The notes under the pieces: model-generated
Seen by the model: the letters and a program-made list of their open reading frames with translations, nothing else
Databases searched by the model: none
Told to the model about the DNA's origin: nothing
DNA from: [Mycobacterium] crassicus
Lineage (GTDB): Bacteria > Actinomycetota > Actinomycetes > Mycobacteriales > Mycobacteriaceae
Assembly (NCBI RefSeq): GCF_020181615.1
Contig: NZ_CP084029.1
Span: 2,680,630-2,744,629, forward strand
DNA: 64,000 nucleotides
Direction of reading: 5' to 3'
In this document: positions 31,217 to 41,321 of the stretch, piece after piece
Position numbering within the stretch: position 1 is the first letter of the stretch
Layout: each line of letters begins with the position of its first letter
Program-made: the position numbers and the translations under genes

Positions 31217-32272
31217 ATGGCCAACGAGCACCTCGTGCGCTTTGAGCCGGTGGATCTCGAGCTCCTGGTGCCAGAGAGCAAAACCATCCTTCAGGCTGCT
31301 TTCGACCAGGGCATCATGTTGATGCACGGCTGCAAGGAAGGACAGTGCGCAGCATGTAAGTCCTTCCTTCTCGAGGGTGACCCTGATGATGTCGAGCACG
31401 ACAAGTATTCGACATTCGCGCTGCCTGATTTCGAACGCGACGAAGGGCATGTCCTGCTCTGCCGGGCGCACGCCTACGGAGACCTGACCATTGAGCTGCT
31501 CAACTACGACGAGGAGGTCATCAAGTCGGGGATACCGATCCAAGACGCAACAGTCGAGGTGGTGTCCAAGGAAAAGGTCACCCGAGATCTCTGCAATCTG
31601 AGGCTGCGACTGGTCGATCCACCGGCACTGAGGTACTTCCCCGGTCAGTACGTCGATTTCAAGATCCCCGGCACGGACATCTGCCGGTCGTTCTCGATGG
31701 CCAGCACTCCCACTAACGGGGGCGACCTGATCGAATTCGTCATCAAGATCTATCCGGACGGGCACTTCTCGCAGATTCTGGACAACCAGTTGGCAGTCGG
31801 CGACCGCCTGGAGATCAACGGCCCCTACGGCATGTTCACGCTGCGAGAGAACCCCGACGCCGAACTGCTCTTCCTCGGCGGCGGTGCCGGCATGGCGCCG
31901 ATCCTCTCGCTGCTCCGCTCGATGGCAGAAAATGACATCAAGCGCCCGGCTCGCTTCTACTACGGTGCTCGTACCAAGGACGACCTGTGCTTCGAGGACG
32001 AGTTGCGCGCCTTCGAGTCGACGCTGGCCGACTTCCGTTACATCCCTGCGCTTTCCGATGCAGACGATGACAGCGACTGGGACGGGGCGACCGGCTTCAT
32101 CACCGATGTCCTCCGCGGAGATGTGACGAATCTTGACGGCACCGACGTCTACATCTGCGGTCCACCACCGATGGTGGAGGCGGCGCTCGAGATCATGCCT
32201 TCACTCGGCGCCAATGAGAAACGCATCTTCTTCGACAAGTTCACCACCAGCGGTGAGCCTGAGAGCTCCTAA
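31217..32272 (+). CDS. mimB: Monooxygenase reductase component (2Fe-2S / FAD / NADH)
   Basis: 351 residues. The N-terminal ferredoxin domain has the plant-type cluster ligands Cys39, Cys44, Cys47 and Cys82 (GCKEGQCAACKSFLL ... LLCRAH). The middle FAD domain carries RSFSMAST, and the NAD-binding domain GGGAGMAPILSLLRSM; it ends with ICGPPPMVEAAL. It transfers electrons from NADH to the di-iron hydroxylase. Start ATG 31217 with AAGGAGAAAAAG. Second gene of the operon. Confidence 0.93.
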   Translation: MANEHLVRFEPVDLELLVPESKTILQAAFDQGIMLMHGCKEGQCAACKSFLLEGDPDDVEHDKYSTFALPDFERDEGHVLLCRAHAYGDLTIELLNYDEEVIKSGIPIQDATVEVVSKEKVTRDLCNLRLRLVDPPALRYFPGQYVDFKIPGTDICRSFSMASTPTNGGDLIEFVIKIYPDGHFSQILDNQLAVGDRLEINGPYGMFTLRENPDAELLFLGGGAGMAPILSLLRSMAENDIKRPARFYYGARTKDDLCFEDELRAFESTLADFRYIPALSDADDDSDWDGATGFITDVLRGDVTNLDGTDVYICGPPPMVEAALEIMPSLGANEKRIFFDKFTTSGEPESS

Positions 32273-32300
32273 ATATTCACCACCAACTAAGGAGAAATTG

Positions 32301-33470
32301 ATGACCGTCACGTCCGAACGTAGCGTGCCCCGGCTCGAATTCACCGATGCCGAGGCCGGATCGAAGGAGTTTCCCGACTCCGATTCGCGCCGCTACAACT
32401 ACTTCGAACCCAGCAAACGCAAGCAATCACACTACGAAGACGTAACCGTCGACGTGCAGCCCGACCCCCGACGCTGGCTGGCGCAGGGCTGGCTGTACTC
32501 GTTCGCGGACGGCAAGGGCGGGTACCCGCTCGACTGGACCGCCCTCAAGGCCTGGGGCTCCGACCGCGAAGTGCCGGTGCGCAAGCCGGGATCGGGCGGT
32601 CAGGGCTACGGCTGGCCGGCGCACGGATGGCACGAGTTCCGGGACCCGAACGAGGCCTGGGAGCTCACGATGTTCCGCTACAACGCGAGCGTCGTGCGGC
32701 AGCTGACCCAGAACATCGACGCGGCTCGCCAGACGAAGGCGTTCGACCAGTGGCGCACCAACTGGATCGACTTCGTCGCTCGCCATGTCGGCGCGTGGAT
32801 GCACGTGGACCACGGATTGGGGATGCATGTCTTTGTCCAGGCCAACCGGCGTGGACCGACGAACATGCACAACACCACATTCGCCATCAACGCCATGCAC
32901 CGGCTGCGCATGGCTCAAGAGCTGGCGCAGTACAACATGACCCTGACCGACGAGATCGAGGGTTTCGACGGGACGGCACACCTGACCGCGTGGAACACCG
33001 ACCCCGCCTGGCAGGGCGTGCGGGAGCTCACCGAGAAGTTGACCACGATCAGCGACTGGGCAGAGGCCATCTTTGCGACCAACCTGGTGTTCGAACCCCT
33101 GGTGGGTGAGCTGTTCCGCAGCCACCTGGTACAGCAGGCCGCTCCCGGCAACGGCGACTTCATCACGCCCACACTGATGGGCGCTGAGGAATACGACTTC
33201 GCTGAGCGCGACCTGCAGTACACGACGCACCTGTTCCAGCTGCTGGTCGACGACAAGGAATTCGCGGCGCACAACAAGGAAACGTTGCAGTCCTGGCTGT
33301 CCACGTGGGTTCCGAGCGCCATCTCCGCGGCACGCACCCTGCAGCCGCTGTGGTCGCAGCCCGATGTGAAGCCGGCCCGGTTCGAAGAGAGCCTCGAGCG
33401 CGTCAAGAACCGGTTCACCGACCTCATCAGCGGACTTCACCTCAGCATTCCGAAGGAACTCGCACAGTGA
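32301..33470 (+). CDS. mimC: Monooxygenase hydroxylase small (beta) subunit
   Basis: 389 residues from ATG 32301 (AAGGAGAAATTG just upstream); a longer frame begins at 32133 inside mimB and is not used. Recognised by RRYNYFEPSKRKQSHYEDVT at the N-terminus and DPRRWLAQGWLYSF, and by the mid-region GLGMHVFVQANRRGPTNMHN, conserved in PrmC/MimC. It has the ferritin-like helical fold without a metal site and forms the (alpha-beta)2 hydroxylase with the large subunit. Confidence 0.92.
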   Translation: MTVTSERSVPRLEFTDAEAGSKEFPDSDSRRYNYFEPSKRKQSHYEDVTVDVQPDPRRWLAQGWLYSFADGKGGYPLDWTALKAWGSDREVPVRKPGSGGQGYGWPAHGWHEFRDPNEAWELTMFRYNASVVRQLTQNIDAARQTKAFDQWRTNWIDFVARHVGAWMHVDHGLGMHVFVQANRRGPTNMHNTTFAINAMHRLRMAQELAQYNMTLTDEIEGFDGTAHLTAWNTDPAWQGVRELTEKLTTISDWAEAIFATNLVFEPLVGELFRSHLVQQAAPGNGDFITPTLMGAEEYDFAERDLQYTTHLFQLLVDDKEFAAHNKETLQSWLSTWVPSAISAARTLQPLWSQPDVKPARFEESLERVKNRFTDLISGLHLSIPKELAQ

Positions 33471-33522
33471 GGCCCGACAACTCGCCCGGACAAGCCGCCC
33501 AACCCCTGAGGAGTTTTGTGTC

Positions 33523-33924
33523 ATGAGCACGACGACAACGCCAGCCGGCAACCCGTTGAAGAAGAAGGTGCCCACTTCGTACACGATCGACAGCTCGCCG
33601 TCGAACATGTGCGGATTCACCCTGATGAACAACCAGGTCGGCGAGGTCATGGCGGGAGTCATGCGCGGCAAGGACAACGTCGATGTCACGTCGCCGCTGC
33701 CCTCATTGATCCGCGTCGACGGCAAGGACCGTATCGAGATTCTCTACTCGGAGATGGACGAGGCGGCCGGCGAGGAGGCAGGTTGGTTCGACCAGGCGGA
33801 GTTCGAGGCCAACATGTCGACTCACTACGGCCGGATGGTCTTCCTGGACGACCGGGCGATCGTATTCGCCAACCCTGAGGACGCAGCCGAGTACCTCGAC
33901 TTCGACCTCGTCGTCCGCGACTAG
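33523..33924 (+). CDS. mimD: Monooxygenase coupling (effector) protein
   Basis: 133 residues of the MmoB/DmpM family: SNMCGFTLMNNQVGEVMAGV, then a small alpha/beta domain and EFEANMSTHYGRMVFLDDRA. Cofactor-less regulator that gates substrate and electron access to the hydroxylase. ATG 33523 with TGAGGAG upstream. Last of the four structural genes; a 16-bp stem hairpin begins 7 bp after the stop. Confidence 0.92.
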   Translation: MSTTTTPAGNPLKKKVPTSYTIDSSPSNMCGFTLMNNQVGEVMAGVMRGKDNVDVTSPLPSLIRVDGKDRIEILYSEMDEAAGEEAGWFDQAEFEANMSTHYGRMVFLDDRAIVFANPEDAAEYLDFDLVVRD

Positions 33925-33930
33925 TTCGGC

Positions 33931-33970
33931 GTTATGGGTGGGCCGGTAGGTCCGCCGGCCCACCCATAAC
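33931..33970 (+). terminator. Strong hairpin between coupling protein and chaperonin genes
   Basis: A perfect 16-bp stem, GTTATGGGTGGGCCGG (33931-33946) with CCGGCCCACCCATAAC (33955-33970), and an 8-nt loop. There is no T-run. It could terminate or attenuate transcription between the enzyme genes and groEL, lowering chaperonin output relative to MimABCD. Confidence 0.7.
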
Positions 33971-34017
33971 CGATTTCAGCACCAACCAACCGAGAATCAT
34001 CCGCCCTCAACACCTAA

Positions 34018-35715
<1,698 letters not shown>

Positions 35716-35737
35716 TCGGTTCAGCGACTTCCAGACA

Positions 35738-35790
35738 ACGTCCCGGTTCGACAGGTACACCGCCCCCAGCTACCTGTCGGACCGGGACGT
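35738..35790 (+). terminator. Long hairpin terminator after the chaperonin gene
   Basis: A 20-bp stem (one G-U pair) between 35738-35757 and 35771-35790, with a 13-nt loop, starts 22 bp after the stop. The upper half pairs CGACAGGTA with TACCTGTCG-type sequence. No T-run. Confidence 0.75.
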
Positions 35791-36014
35791 CAGCGACCGC
35801 ACAGCCCTCGCGCGGCCTTCCGCGCCCCTGACTCCGGGACGCCCCCGACTCCGGGAGCCATGCCCCATAAGCTTCGCGCCCATCGCCGCGCGCTTGGACA
35901 GTTCATCTTCAACAGTTCATCGAGAATTTCGGAGATTCCGGCATTCAATGTGTACGGAATTCTGCTGCCCACAGCGAATTTCGGGCCGGCTCTGGACTGG
36001 TAATGGCTCTGAAT

Positions 36015-36031
36015 AATCTCACAGTGAGACG
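36015..36031. promoter_or_regulatory. Island operator, site 3 (upstream of DUF59-like gene)
   Basis: AATCTCA-CAG-TGAGACG: exact TCTCA-N3-TGAGAC core with 11 of 14 half-site bases matching site 1. It lies about 355 bp before the DUF59-like start. Confidence 0.68.
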
Positions 36032-36291
36032 CCGCACTCATATTGTCTCGATTACTGTCATAGGGACAGGTAAGGCGGTATATGGCACTCCAATCGGGGT
36101 CGTCACGTGGACCCACCCCCCTTCCGGGTGGAGGTGAGACCTGACCTGTCCAGGAGCACACCTCCGGTGTATTTGATTGGACGGCCCGTTTGAGTCGGGC
36201 GTGTGCGCGATGTTCCGCGATGTTAGCGAATCCGGTTCTGCACCAACACTTGTCCTGCTGAATCAATCTCCCCGACAGGACACACAGATCC

Positions 36292-36330
36292 GGGTGGTCC
36301 GAGGGGTGGCGCGGCCCCCTCGGACCACCC
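36292..36330 (+). other. Hairpin in the leader of the DUF59-like gene
   Basis: GGGTGGTCCGAGGGG (36292-36306) pairs perfectly with CCCCTCGGACCACCC (36316-36330), with a 9-nt loop. No T-run. Position 56 bp before the start suggests a leader structure or attenuator rather than an end-of-operon terminator. Confidence 0.65.
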
Positions 36331-36385
36331 TAACCAACTCAATATCACGTGCTCCGCGTGAGATAACGGGATGGAAGTGGATGAA

Positions 36386-36922
36386 ATGAGCGAACCCGCC
36401 ATGCCGTTGGAGGCACAGATCATGTCGGTCCTGTCGCCGGGCGCAAACTCTGAATCTGATCAAGCCATCACCGAGCTGGGTTACGTACGAACCGTGACTG
36501 TCGACGACAAAGGTGTCACCATCAATCTGCAGGTACCCCCGGTATCCACTTCGCAGAGCCACGCCTATTTGAGTACGCGCGAGGTCCACAGTGCACGTCG
36601 GGAGGTAGATGGTATCGGCGCGATCGACGTGCTCCTGGACGATCATGACGACAGTGACGCGATCAACGCCGGCCCGGTCTTCCTGCGCAAGGCACACCGG
36701 GCAGCGCTGGAAAGGTGTGTGTCGGCACTCGTGCAACGGGACTCACTGGCCCCCTCCGCAATACAGCGTCTCATCCTGCGCGATCTGCCCGACGGTCGCG
36801 ACAAGACCAGACTGCTCCAGTGCCGATTCGCTCTCGGACTCAGCATGTGCCTGAACAGCAAGGTATTCGTCGATGACGAAGGCCGGCCGTTGGCGGTGGA
36901 CGAGCTCCCGCTGCACGCGTGA
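36386..36922 (+). CDS. DUF59/MIP18-like accessory protein of the monooxygenase locus
   Basis: 178 residues from ATG 36386, which has GGAAGTGG upstream; ATG 36371 would add five residues. The N-terminal 90 residues resemble the DUF59 (MIP18/PaaD-like) iron-sulfur assembly fold: a helix, ITELGYVRTVTVDDKGVTIN, an Ala/Arg helix, then GIGAIDVLLDD. The usual Cys of the PxCP-type loop is replaced (VPPVSTSQSH), so classical cluster handling is doubtful. The C-terminal half is helical and unknown. A DUF59-type gene accompanies many propane monooxygenase loci; a metal-centre maturation role is inferred. Confidence 0.72.
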   Translation: MSEPAMPLEAQIMSVLSPGANSESDQAITELGYVRTVTVDDKGVTINLQVPPVSTSQSHAYLSTREVHSARREVDGIGAIDVLLDDHDDSDAINAGPVFLRKAHRAALERCVSALVQRDSLAPSAIQRLILRDLPDGRDKTRLLQCRFALGLSMCLNSKVFVDDEGRPLAVDELPLHA

Positions 36923-37113
36923 CCGTGTATTGAGCCGCACCGATCGTGCTTGCGTCCAGCCCGGCATCGGGACTGCCGTCGGTGCGATGTCGTCTGTCCG
37001 ACCGAACGTGATCTGGGCGATGGACTTCGGCCCACCACGGACTCAGCCCCGCCGAGTTCGACCTACGGTGGACGGGGCTGCCTCGAGTTCAGTTGACTCG
37101 GCGGGTGTGAATT

Positions 37114-38086
37114 TCAGGCCGCGGTTGCGACTGGGGTGTGGAGCAGTTCGAACTCTATCGGCGTGAGCGTGCCGAGGGTGCGTTGCCGGCGGTATCGGTG
37201 GCAGGTGCGCTCGATCAAGGTCACGATCGACAGGTGTAGTTCGGCTCGGGTGGACCAGCGTCGCCGGTCGAGCACGCTGCGTTGCCCGTGTAAGCCGTTG
37301 CGCGACAGTGCGTGGACGAACTTTCGTGACCTGAACTGGCTGCCCCTGTCAGGATGGACGATCGCCGCGACGGGTGAGTGCAGCGCCACGGCGTGGTCTA
37401 GGGCGGCCACCGCGGGTGAGGACTTCATCCGCGAGTCCATTGAATAGCCCACGATCCGTTTGGAGTACACGTCTTTGATGGCGCAGAGGTAGAGCTTGCC
37501 TTCATCGGTCCGGTGCTCGGTGATACCGGTCAGCCACACCTGGTTGGCCCCCTGGGCACTGAACTGCCGCTCGACGAGCTCGTCATGGACCGGCCGGCCG
37601 GATCGGCGGTTCAGTCCACGTTTCTTTGGCGAAGATCGACCAGATGCGCTCCTGGGAGCACAGCCGAGCCACGCGATTCTCCCCGGTGGTGATCACGCGC
37701 CCGGGTAGCTCGTCGGCAGTGAACCGGTATCCGAAGGCAGGGTGATCGGCATGGATGTCGCGGGCGGCGTTGATGCAGGTGTGCATCGTCCCAATCGCGC
37801 TGACTCAAGGGTACTTTGCGCCATTTGTAGAACGCCTGGGTGGAGAACCCCAGGACCCGGCGGGTCACCGTGACGGGAACTCCGTCAGCGGTAAGGTCGA
37901 GGAGCTTGATCCGCTTGTGCGCTTCGCGCAGCTGTGCCGAGACATCATCACCGGCTAGCGCAGACCCTGGCCGGTCGAGGCCATCGTCACGGTCAGCGAT
38001 CTTGAGCCAGCGCTGCAGGCAGGCCTCGCCCTGCGGGCCACGGCGATCACGTCGGCACGGAACTAGGCAGGAAACGGTTTCGGCAC
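37114..38086 (-). pseudogene. Dead IS3-family insertion element (orfA/orfB remnants)
   Basis: Reading the minus strand: orfA starts at GTG 38084-38086 (PKPFPA) and hits a TAG at 38063-38065 where relatives have Glu. It resumes as FRADVIAVARR, loses a stretch by deletion and continues in another frame as CLQRWLKIADRDDG. orfB begins around RRVLGFSTQAFYKWRK, shifts frame near DWDDAHLHQ, continues as DIHADHPAFGYRF, shifts again, and ends with the integrase core. There the first catalytic Asp is Gly (WLTGITEH), the second is kept (HPDRGSQF), and the segment with the catalytic Glu is deleted before VLDRRRW. Clearly inactive; the ends of the element were not found. Confidence 0.85.
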
Positions 38087-38130
38087 GAGGGGCAGTCCTG
38101 ACCGCCGAACCGATCCCCTCACTAGGGGTT

Positions 38131-38179
38131 CGCCGTGACCGGCTCGGTGGGACACCGTCCCACCGAGCCGGTCACGGCG
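38131..38179 (-). terminator. Perfect 23-bp hairpin terminator after the alcohol dehydrogenase
   Basis: The arms 38131-38153 and 38157-38179 are perfectly complementary over 23 bp (CGCCGTGACCGGCTCGG...), with an ACC loop. It starts 10 bp beyond the adh stop on the minus strand. Being symmetric, it also insulates adh from the IS remnant side. Confidence 0.85.
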
Positions 38180-38189
38180 ATAAGGGTCA

Positions 38190-39215
38190 TCACGGGATGA
38201 GGATGGCCCTGCCCCGCACCAGCCCGGCGTCGAGATCGTCTAGCGCGCGCTGGAATTCATCGAGCGGGTACTCGGTCGTATGCAGCACCACCTTGCGCTG
38301 GGCGGCCAGGACCATGAGCTCCTGCAGATCGTTGTACGACCCGACCAGGTTCCCGATGAAGTTGATCTCCTTGGAGATGACCTCGATGGTGGGGACGTCG
38401 ATGTTCTCCCCGTAGCCGACCACGAAGTAGTTGCCGGCTCGGCGCAGCATCGCGATACCCTCGCGGGTCGCGCCGCCCTCACCGACGAAGTCGAGCACCG
38501 CCTCTGCCCCACGCCCTCCGGTCAGATCAAGCACCCGCTGCACATGGCTGCCGTCAGCCACGATCCCCTGGTCGGCGCCTACGGCCACAGCGAGTTCCAC
38601 CGCCGACGGGTTCCGGTCCACCACCACGACGGTGACACCTGAAATCGCTTTGAGGACTTGAATTCCGATGTGCCCCAGCCCGCCGGCACCGACAACGACG
38701 CAGACATCTCCGGGGCGAGTCACCCGTGCCACCTTCGCGGCGGCGTGGTAAGCGGTCAATCCGGCATCGGCGAGTGCGGCCACATCGGCCGGCTCCAAGC
38801 TGTCGTCGAGCTTCACCACGCTGCGAGCGCTGGTGCGGAGGAATTCGGCGTAACCACCGTGGGTGTCGACGCCCGGGAACTGACTGCCCTCACAATGCAC
38901 GTCATCGCCGAACCGGCAGGCCTGGCACAGCCCGCAGGTCACCAGCGGATGCAGAATCACCTTGTCCCCCACCGCGACATTGGTGACCGCGTCACCGATG
39001 GCGTGGACCCATCCGGCATTCTCGTGGCCGATCGTGTACGGGAGTCCGACTCCGGTGATCTCGGCCCACTGGCCTTCCAAGATGTGTAGGTCTGTGCGGC
39101 ACACCCCGGCGGCACCGATGCGAACGATGACGTCCAGCGGTCCTTCAATCGTGGGGTCTGGTACCTCAACAAGCTGAGGCTTGGTGTGATAGCCGACGAC
39201 CTGGACTGCCTTCAT
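38190..39215 (-). CDS. Zinc-dependent NAD(P) alcohol dehydrogenase
   Basis: 341-residue medium-chain dehydrogenase/reductase. Catalytic zinc ligands Cys39 (GVCRTDLH), His64 and Glu65 (GHENAGWV); structural zinc Cys94, Cys97, Cys100 and Cys108 (CGLCQACRFGDDVHC); coenzyme motif VVVGAGGLGHIG. It probably oxidises the alcohol formed by the monooxygenase, for example 2-propanol to acetone; an adh of this type sits in other mim/prm loci. Its start has an AGGAGTTAG-type site, and the 17-bp palindrome lies about 104 bp upstream. Ends in a 23-bp hairpin. Confidence 0.92.
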   Translation of the reverse strand: MKAVQVVGYHTKPQLVEVPDPTIEGPLDVIVRIGAAGVCRTDLHILEGQWAEITGVGLPYTIGHENAGWVHAIGDAVTNVAVGDKVILHPLVTCGLCQACRFGDDVHCEGSQFPGVDTHGGYAEFLRTSARSVVKLDDSLEPADVAALADAGLTAYHAAAKVARVTRPGDVCVVVGAGGLGHIGIQVLKAISGVTVVVVDRNPSAVELAVAVGADQGIVADGSHVQRVLDLTGGRGAEAVLDFVGEGGATREGIAMLRRAGNYFVVGYGENIDVPTIEVISKEINFIGNLVGSYNDLQELMVLAAQRKVVLHTTEYPLDEFQRALDDLDAGLVRGRAILIP

Positions 39216-39318
39216 TACTAACTCCTCGCCATGGTTCCGGTGGATTACCTTGCCGGGTGCACACCGTCACCGCCGAGGCACCGGCATGGCAATTGAACCG
39301 CAGCGTGGGCGGCAGATG

Positions 39319-39335
39319 CGTCTCAGTCTGAGACC
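39319..39335. promoter_or_regulatory. Island operator, site 4 (upstream of adh, within a larger hairpin)
   Basis: CGTCTCA-GTC-TGAGACC: exact TCTCA-N3-TGAGAC core. It is embedded in a longer imperfect palindrome (39309-39344, arms GCGGCAGATG and CATCTGCCGC, one bulged base). It lies 36 bp after the activator stop and about 104 bp before adh, so it may serve both as activator site and as terminator of the activator gene. Confidence 0.7.
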
Positions 39336-39380
39336 ATCTGCCGCAACAGTGAACTCAGTTCGCCACGCGGCCGGCTTGCG

Positions 39381-41144
39381 TCACGAGATACCGAATTGGT
39401 TGATCTTGCGGTAGATCGTGGCGCGCGACATTCCCAGCGCCGTAGCGGCTGCGGCCTTGTCCCCACCAGATTCGATCAGGCTACGCACGATCGCGTCTCG
39501 CTCCAGCGCCTCGAGGGCTGTGAGCCGGTGCCGAGCCAGCGAGCGGCATTCCGCCGGCAGCTTGTCCACACCGATGGTGCCCGATCGCTGGACGGCGACG
39601 GTTTCAGTGAGCACCTTGCGCAATTGAGCGACATTGCCGGGCCATGCGAGCTTCGTTAGCTGCCGCATCGCATCCGGGGCGAGCCGCACGTCGGCTCCAC
39701 GGGTGAGCTCGCGCAGCAGCACGGGCACCAGATCCTCGATGTCGTCAATCCGGTGCCGAAGCGGGGGGACGACAGCGGTGTGGGTGAAGTGCGGCACAAC
39801 GAGCATGTGCAGCAGCGGCGAGCGCGCCTGGACATCGGTCGTCACTGCGATCCAGCCGTGTCCCGCCTGCGCCTGCAGTATCGCCGCCAGCTGTTCGACA
39901 GCGTTGTCTGGCAGATCGTCGACGTTGGCGAGTACAAGTGCAAAATCGTCGTCGGCGGTTTGAGCTTCAACTTCGGCGATGAAATCGTCGGCACTACTGA
40001 ATTTTTCCACCCGAAGCAGGCGAACGGACCGTTGCGGCGACACGAACTGGGCTACCGCTTGCCCCAACTTCGCACGCCCTGAACCGCGTTCTCCTTCGAT
40101 GACCACCCAGTTGCGGTCACGACAACACTGCTCCACAAGCTGCTCGCAGCGTCGCCACGAGCTGCTGTGTCCCGCCAGCCCGGGTATGTGGCGTGCCGGA
40201 CGGACGGCAGTACTGCTGCGCTCAGCCGTCGACTGGATCTGCACCTGGAATACGACGCTTGCAGGCGCGATTCGCTCCACAGCAGACAGGCGCGCAACGC
40301 TTCCGCTCGGCAGGACCGCCAAGGCCGTTGTGCCGTTGGAGGTCTGGAGCATCTCTGCTGCATTGCCGAGCAACGCGGTCTGATCGGCCGAACCCAGAGT
40401 CTGTCGCAGACATTGATTCATCAAGATGATGTCGCCGCCGACAGCCATGACGTGCCCGGGATGCCTGCGTGTCTGCTGTCGGTAAACCGACAGCAGTGCG
40501 ACCTCAGCCTCGGTCTTGAGCGCGCTGAGACGACTTTCGATTTGACTGCCGACGTTCTTGGACAGGGTGAACTGCATGGGATCGGCTTGGCCGACCCAAC
40601 AGGTCAGATTGACCACGCCGAGCACCCTGCCGGTGACGGGGTCACGGATCGGCGTTCCGGCGCAGGCCAGCTCAGTCAATGCACCGACATAGTGTTCACT
40701 GCCTCTGATGAACGTCGGCCTGCCGCATTCCAGACTCGTACCGATTCCGTTGGTACCGGTGAACTCTTCCGCGTAGGAGTAGCCGCGCGCCAGCTGAACA
40801 TCGTCAAGCGTTCTCAAGATGGCCGGGTCCGTGACCTTGCGCTCCAACACCAATCCATCGGCAGACGTCAGGACGATGCCGACCGCATGAAGCGCCATAT
40901 CGTCGGTAAGCCGCTCGAGCACCGGAATCGCCGCACGCGTGAGTGGTGTTTCAGCGTTAACATCGCGTTGACGCTGCGAATTGAGTCGATCGGGCCCGAC
41001 TCGCCGTTCCTTGGCACGCTGCCAAGAGTTCATCACGTAAGGCTCAATCAGGCCGGACGCGATGATGCCTGTGGTCAGGAACTGGTCCCTGGCGTGTTGC
41101 CTCGCCACCCGCTCCTCGACCATTGCCACTGCCGCCTCGCTCAT
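39381..41144 (-). CDS. mimR: GAF/AAA+/Fis-type activator of the monooxygenase regulon
   Basis: 587 residues. An N-terminal GAF-type sensor (EEFTGTNGIGTSLECGRPTF region; LGVVNLTCW) is followed by an AAA+ domain in which Walker A is degenerate (GERGSGRAKLG, no GKT/S) and the Walker B acid pair is shifted (LVLANVDDL). No GAFTGA loop, the sigma-54 contact, is present. PPLRHRIDDIEDLVPVLL and LAWPGNVAQLRKVL are retained. The C-terminal Fis helix-turn-helix is SGGDKAAAATALGMSRATIY. Mycobacteria lack sigma-54, so it must act by another route. By homology to MimR it should activate the monooxygenase operon. Confidence 0.88.
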   Translation of the reverse strand: MSEAAVAMVEERVARQHARDQFLTTGIIASGLIEPYVMNSWQRAKERRVGPDRLNSQRQRDVNAETPLTRAAIPVLERLTDDMALHAVGIVLTSADGLVLERKVTDPAILRTLDDVQLARGYSYAEEFTGTNGIGTSLECGRPTFIRGSEHYVGALTELACAGTPIRDPVTGRVLGVVNLTCWVGQADPMQFTLSKNVGSQIESRLSALKTEAEVALLSVYRQQTRRHPGHVMAVGGDIILMNQCLRQTLGSADQTALLGNAAEMLQTSNGTTALAVLPSGSVARLSAVERIAPASVVFQVQIQSTAERSSTAVRPARHIPGLAGHSSSWRRCEQLVEQCCRDRNWVVIEGERGSGRAKLGQAVAQFVSPQRSVRLLRVEKFSSADDFIAEVEAQTADDDFALVLANVDDLPDNAVEQLAAILQAQAGHGWIAVTTDVQARSPLLHMLVVPHFTHTAVVPPLRHRIDDIEDLVPVLLRELTRGADVRLAPDAMRQLTKLAWPGNVAQLRKVLTETVAVQRSGTIGVDKLPAECRSLARHRLTALEALERDAIVRSLIESGGDKAAAATALGMSRATIYRKINQFGIS

Positions 41145-41202
41145 GACCCCCTACCCCTGCCATCACCGGTCGCCTACATCACTGAGGTGTAGTGAAGAAT
41201 AT

Positions 41203-41233
41203 TATTTGCCACAACGTCGGTATGTGGCAAATA
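41203..41233. repeat. Second inverted repeat in the activator promoter region
   Basis: TATTTGCCACA (41203-41213) and TGTGGCAAATA (41223-41233) are perfect 11-bp arms with a 9-nt spacer. It overlaps the first two bases of operator site 5 and lies about 60-90 bp upstream of the activator start. It does not resemble the TCTCA/TGAGA element, so a different DNA-binding protein is suggested. Confidence 0.65.
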
Positions 41234-41248
41234 TCTCAGAATGAGACA
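41232..41248. promoter_or_regulatory. Island operator, site 5 (upstream of the activator gene)
   Basis: TATCTCA-GAA-TGAGACA: 13 of 14 half-site bases match site 1. About 88 bp before the activator ATG and about 75 bp before the PPE gene on the other side. It suggests autoregulation. Confidence 0.72.
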
Positions 41249-41321
41249 CCCCTGACCCGAATCACAGCGTTGCATCTATCTGCACGTCGGTCTGCCTGGT
41301 TCAGACCCGAGTAGATAGGTG

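Larger units (their letters stand above)
35791..36385. other. Long intergenic region before the DUF59-like gene
   Basis: About 600 bp without a gene, between the groEL terminator and a monocistronic accessory gene. It holds a near-duplicate pair of GACTCCGGGA at about 35830-35857, the third palindromic operator at 36015-36031, a lone TGTCTC half-site at about 36044-36049, and a 15-bp stem hairpin at 36292-36330. This implies a separate regulated promoter for the DUF59-like gene. Confidence 0.5.

Noticed and set aside
39309..39344. Palindrome as a simple terminator of the activator gene
   Set aside because: It contains the exact operator core and lies at the same distance from adh as the other sites from their genes, and it lacks a T-run; I list it as operator with a possible second role.
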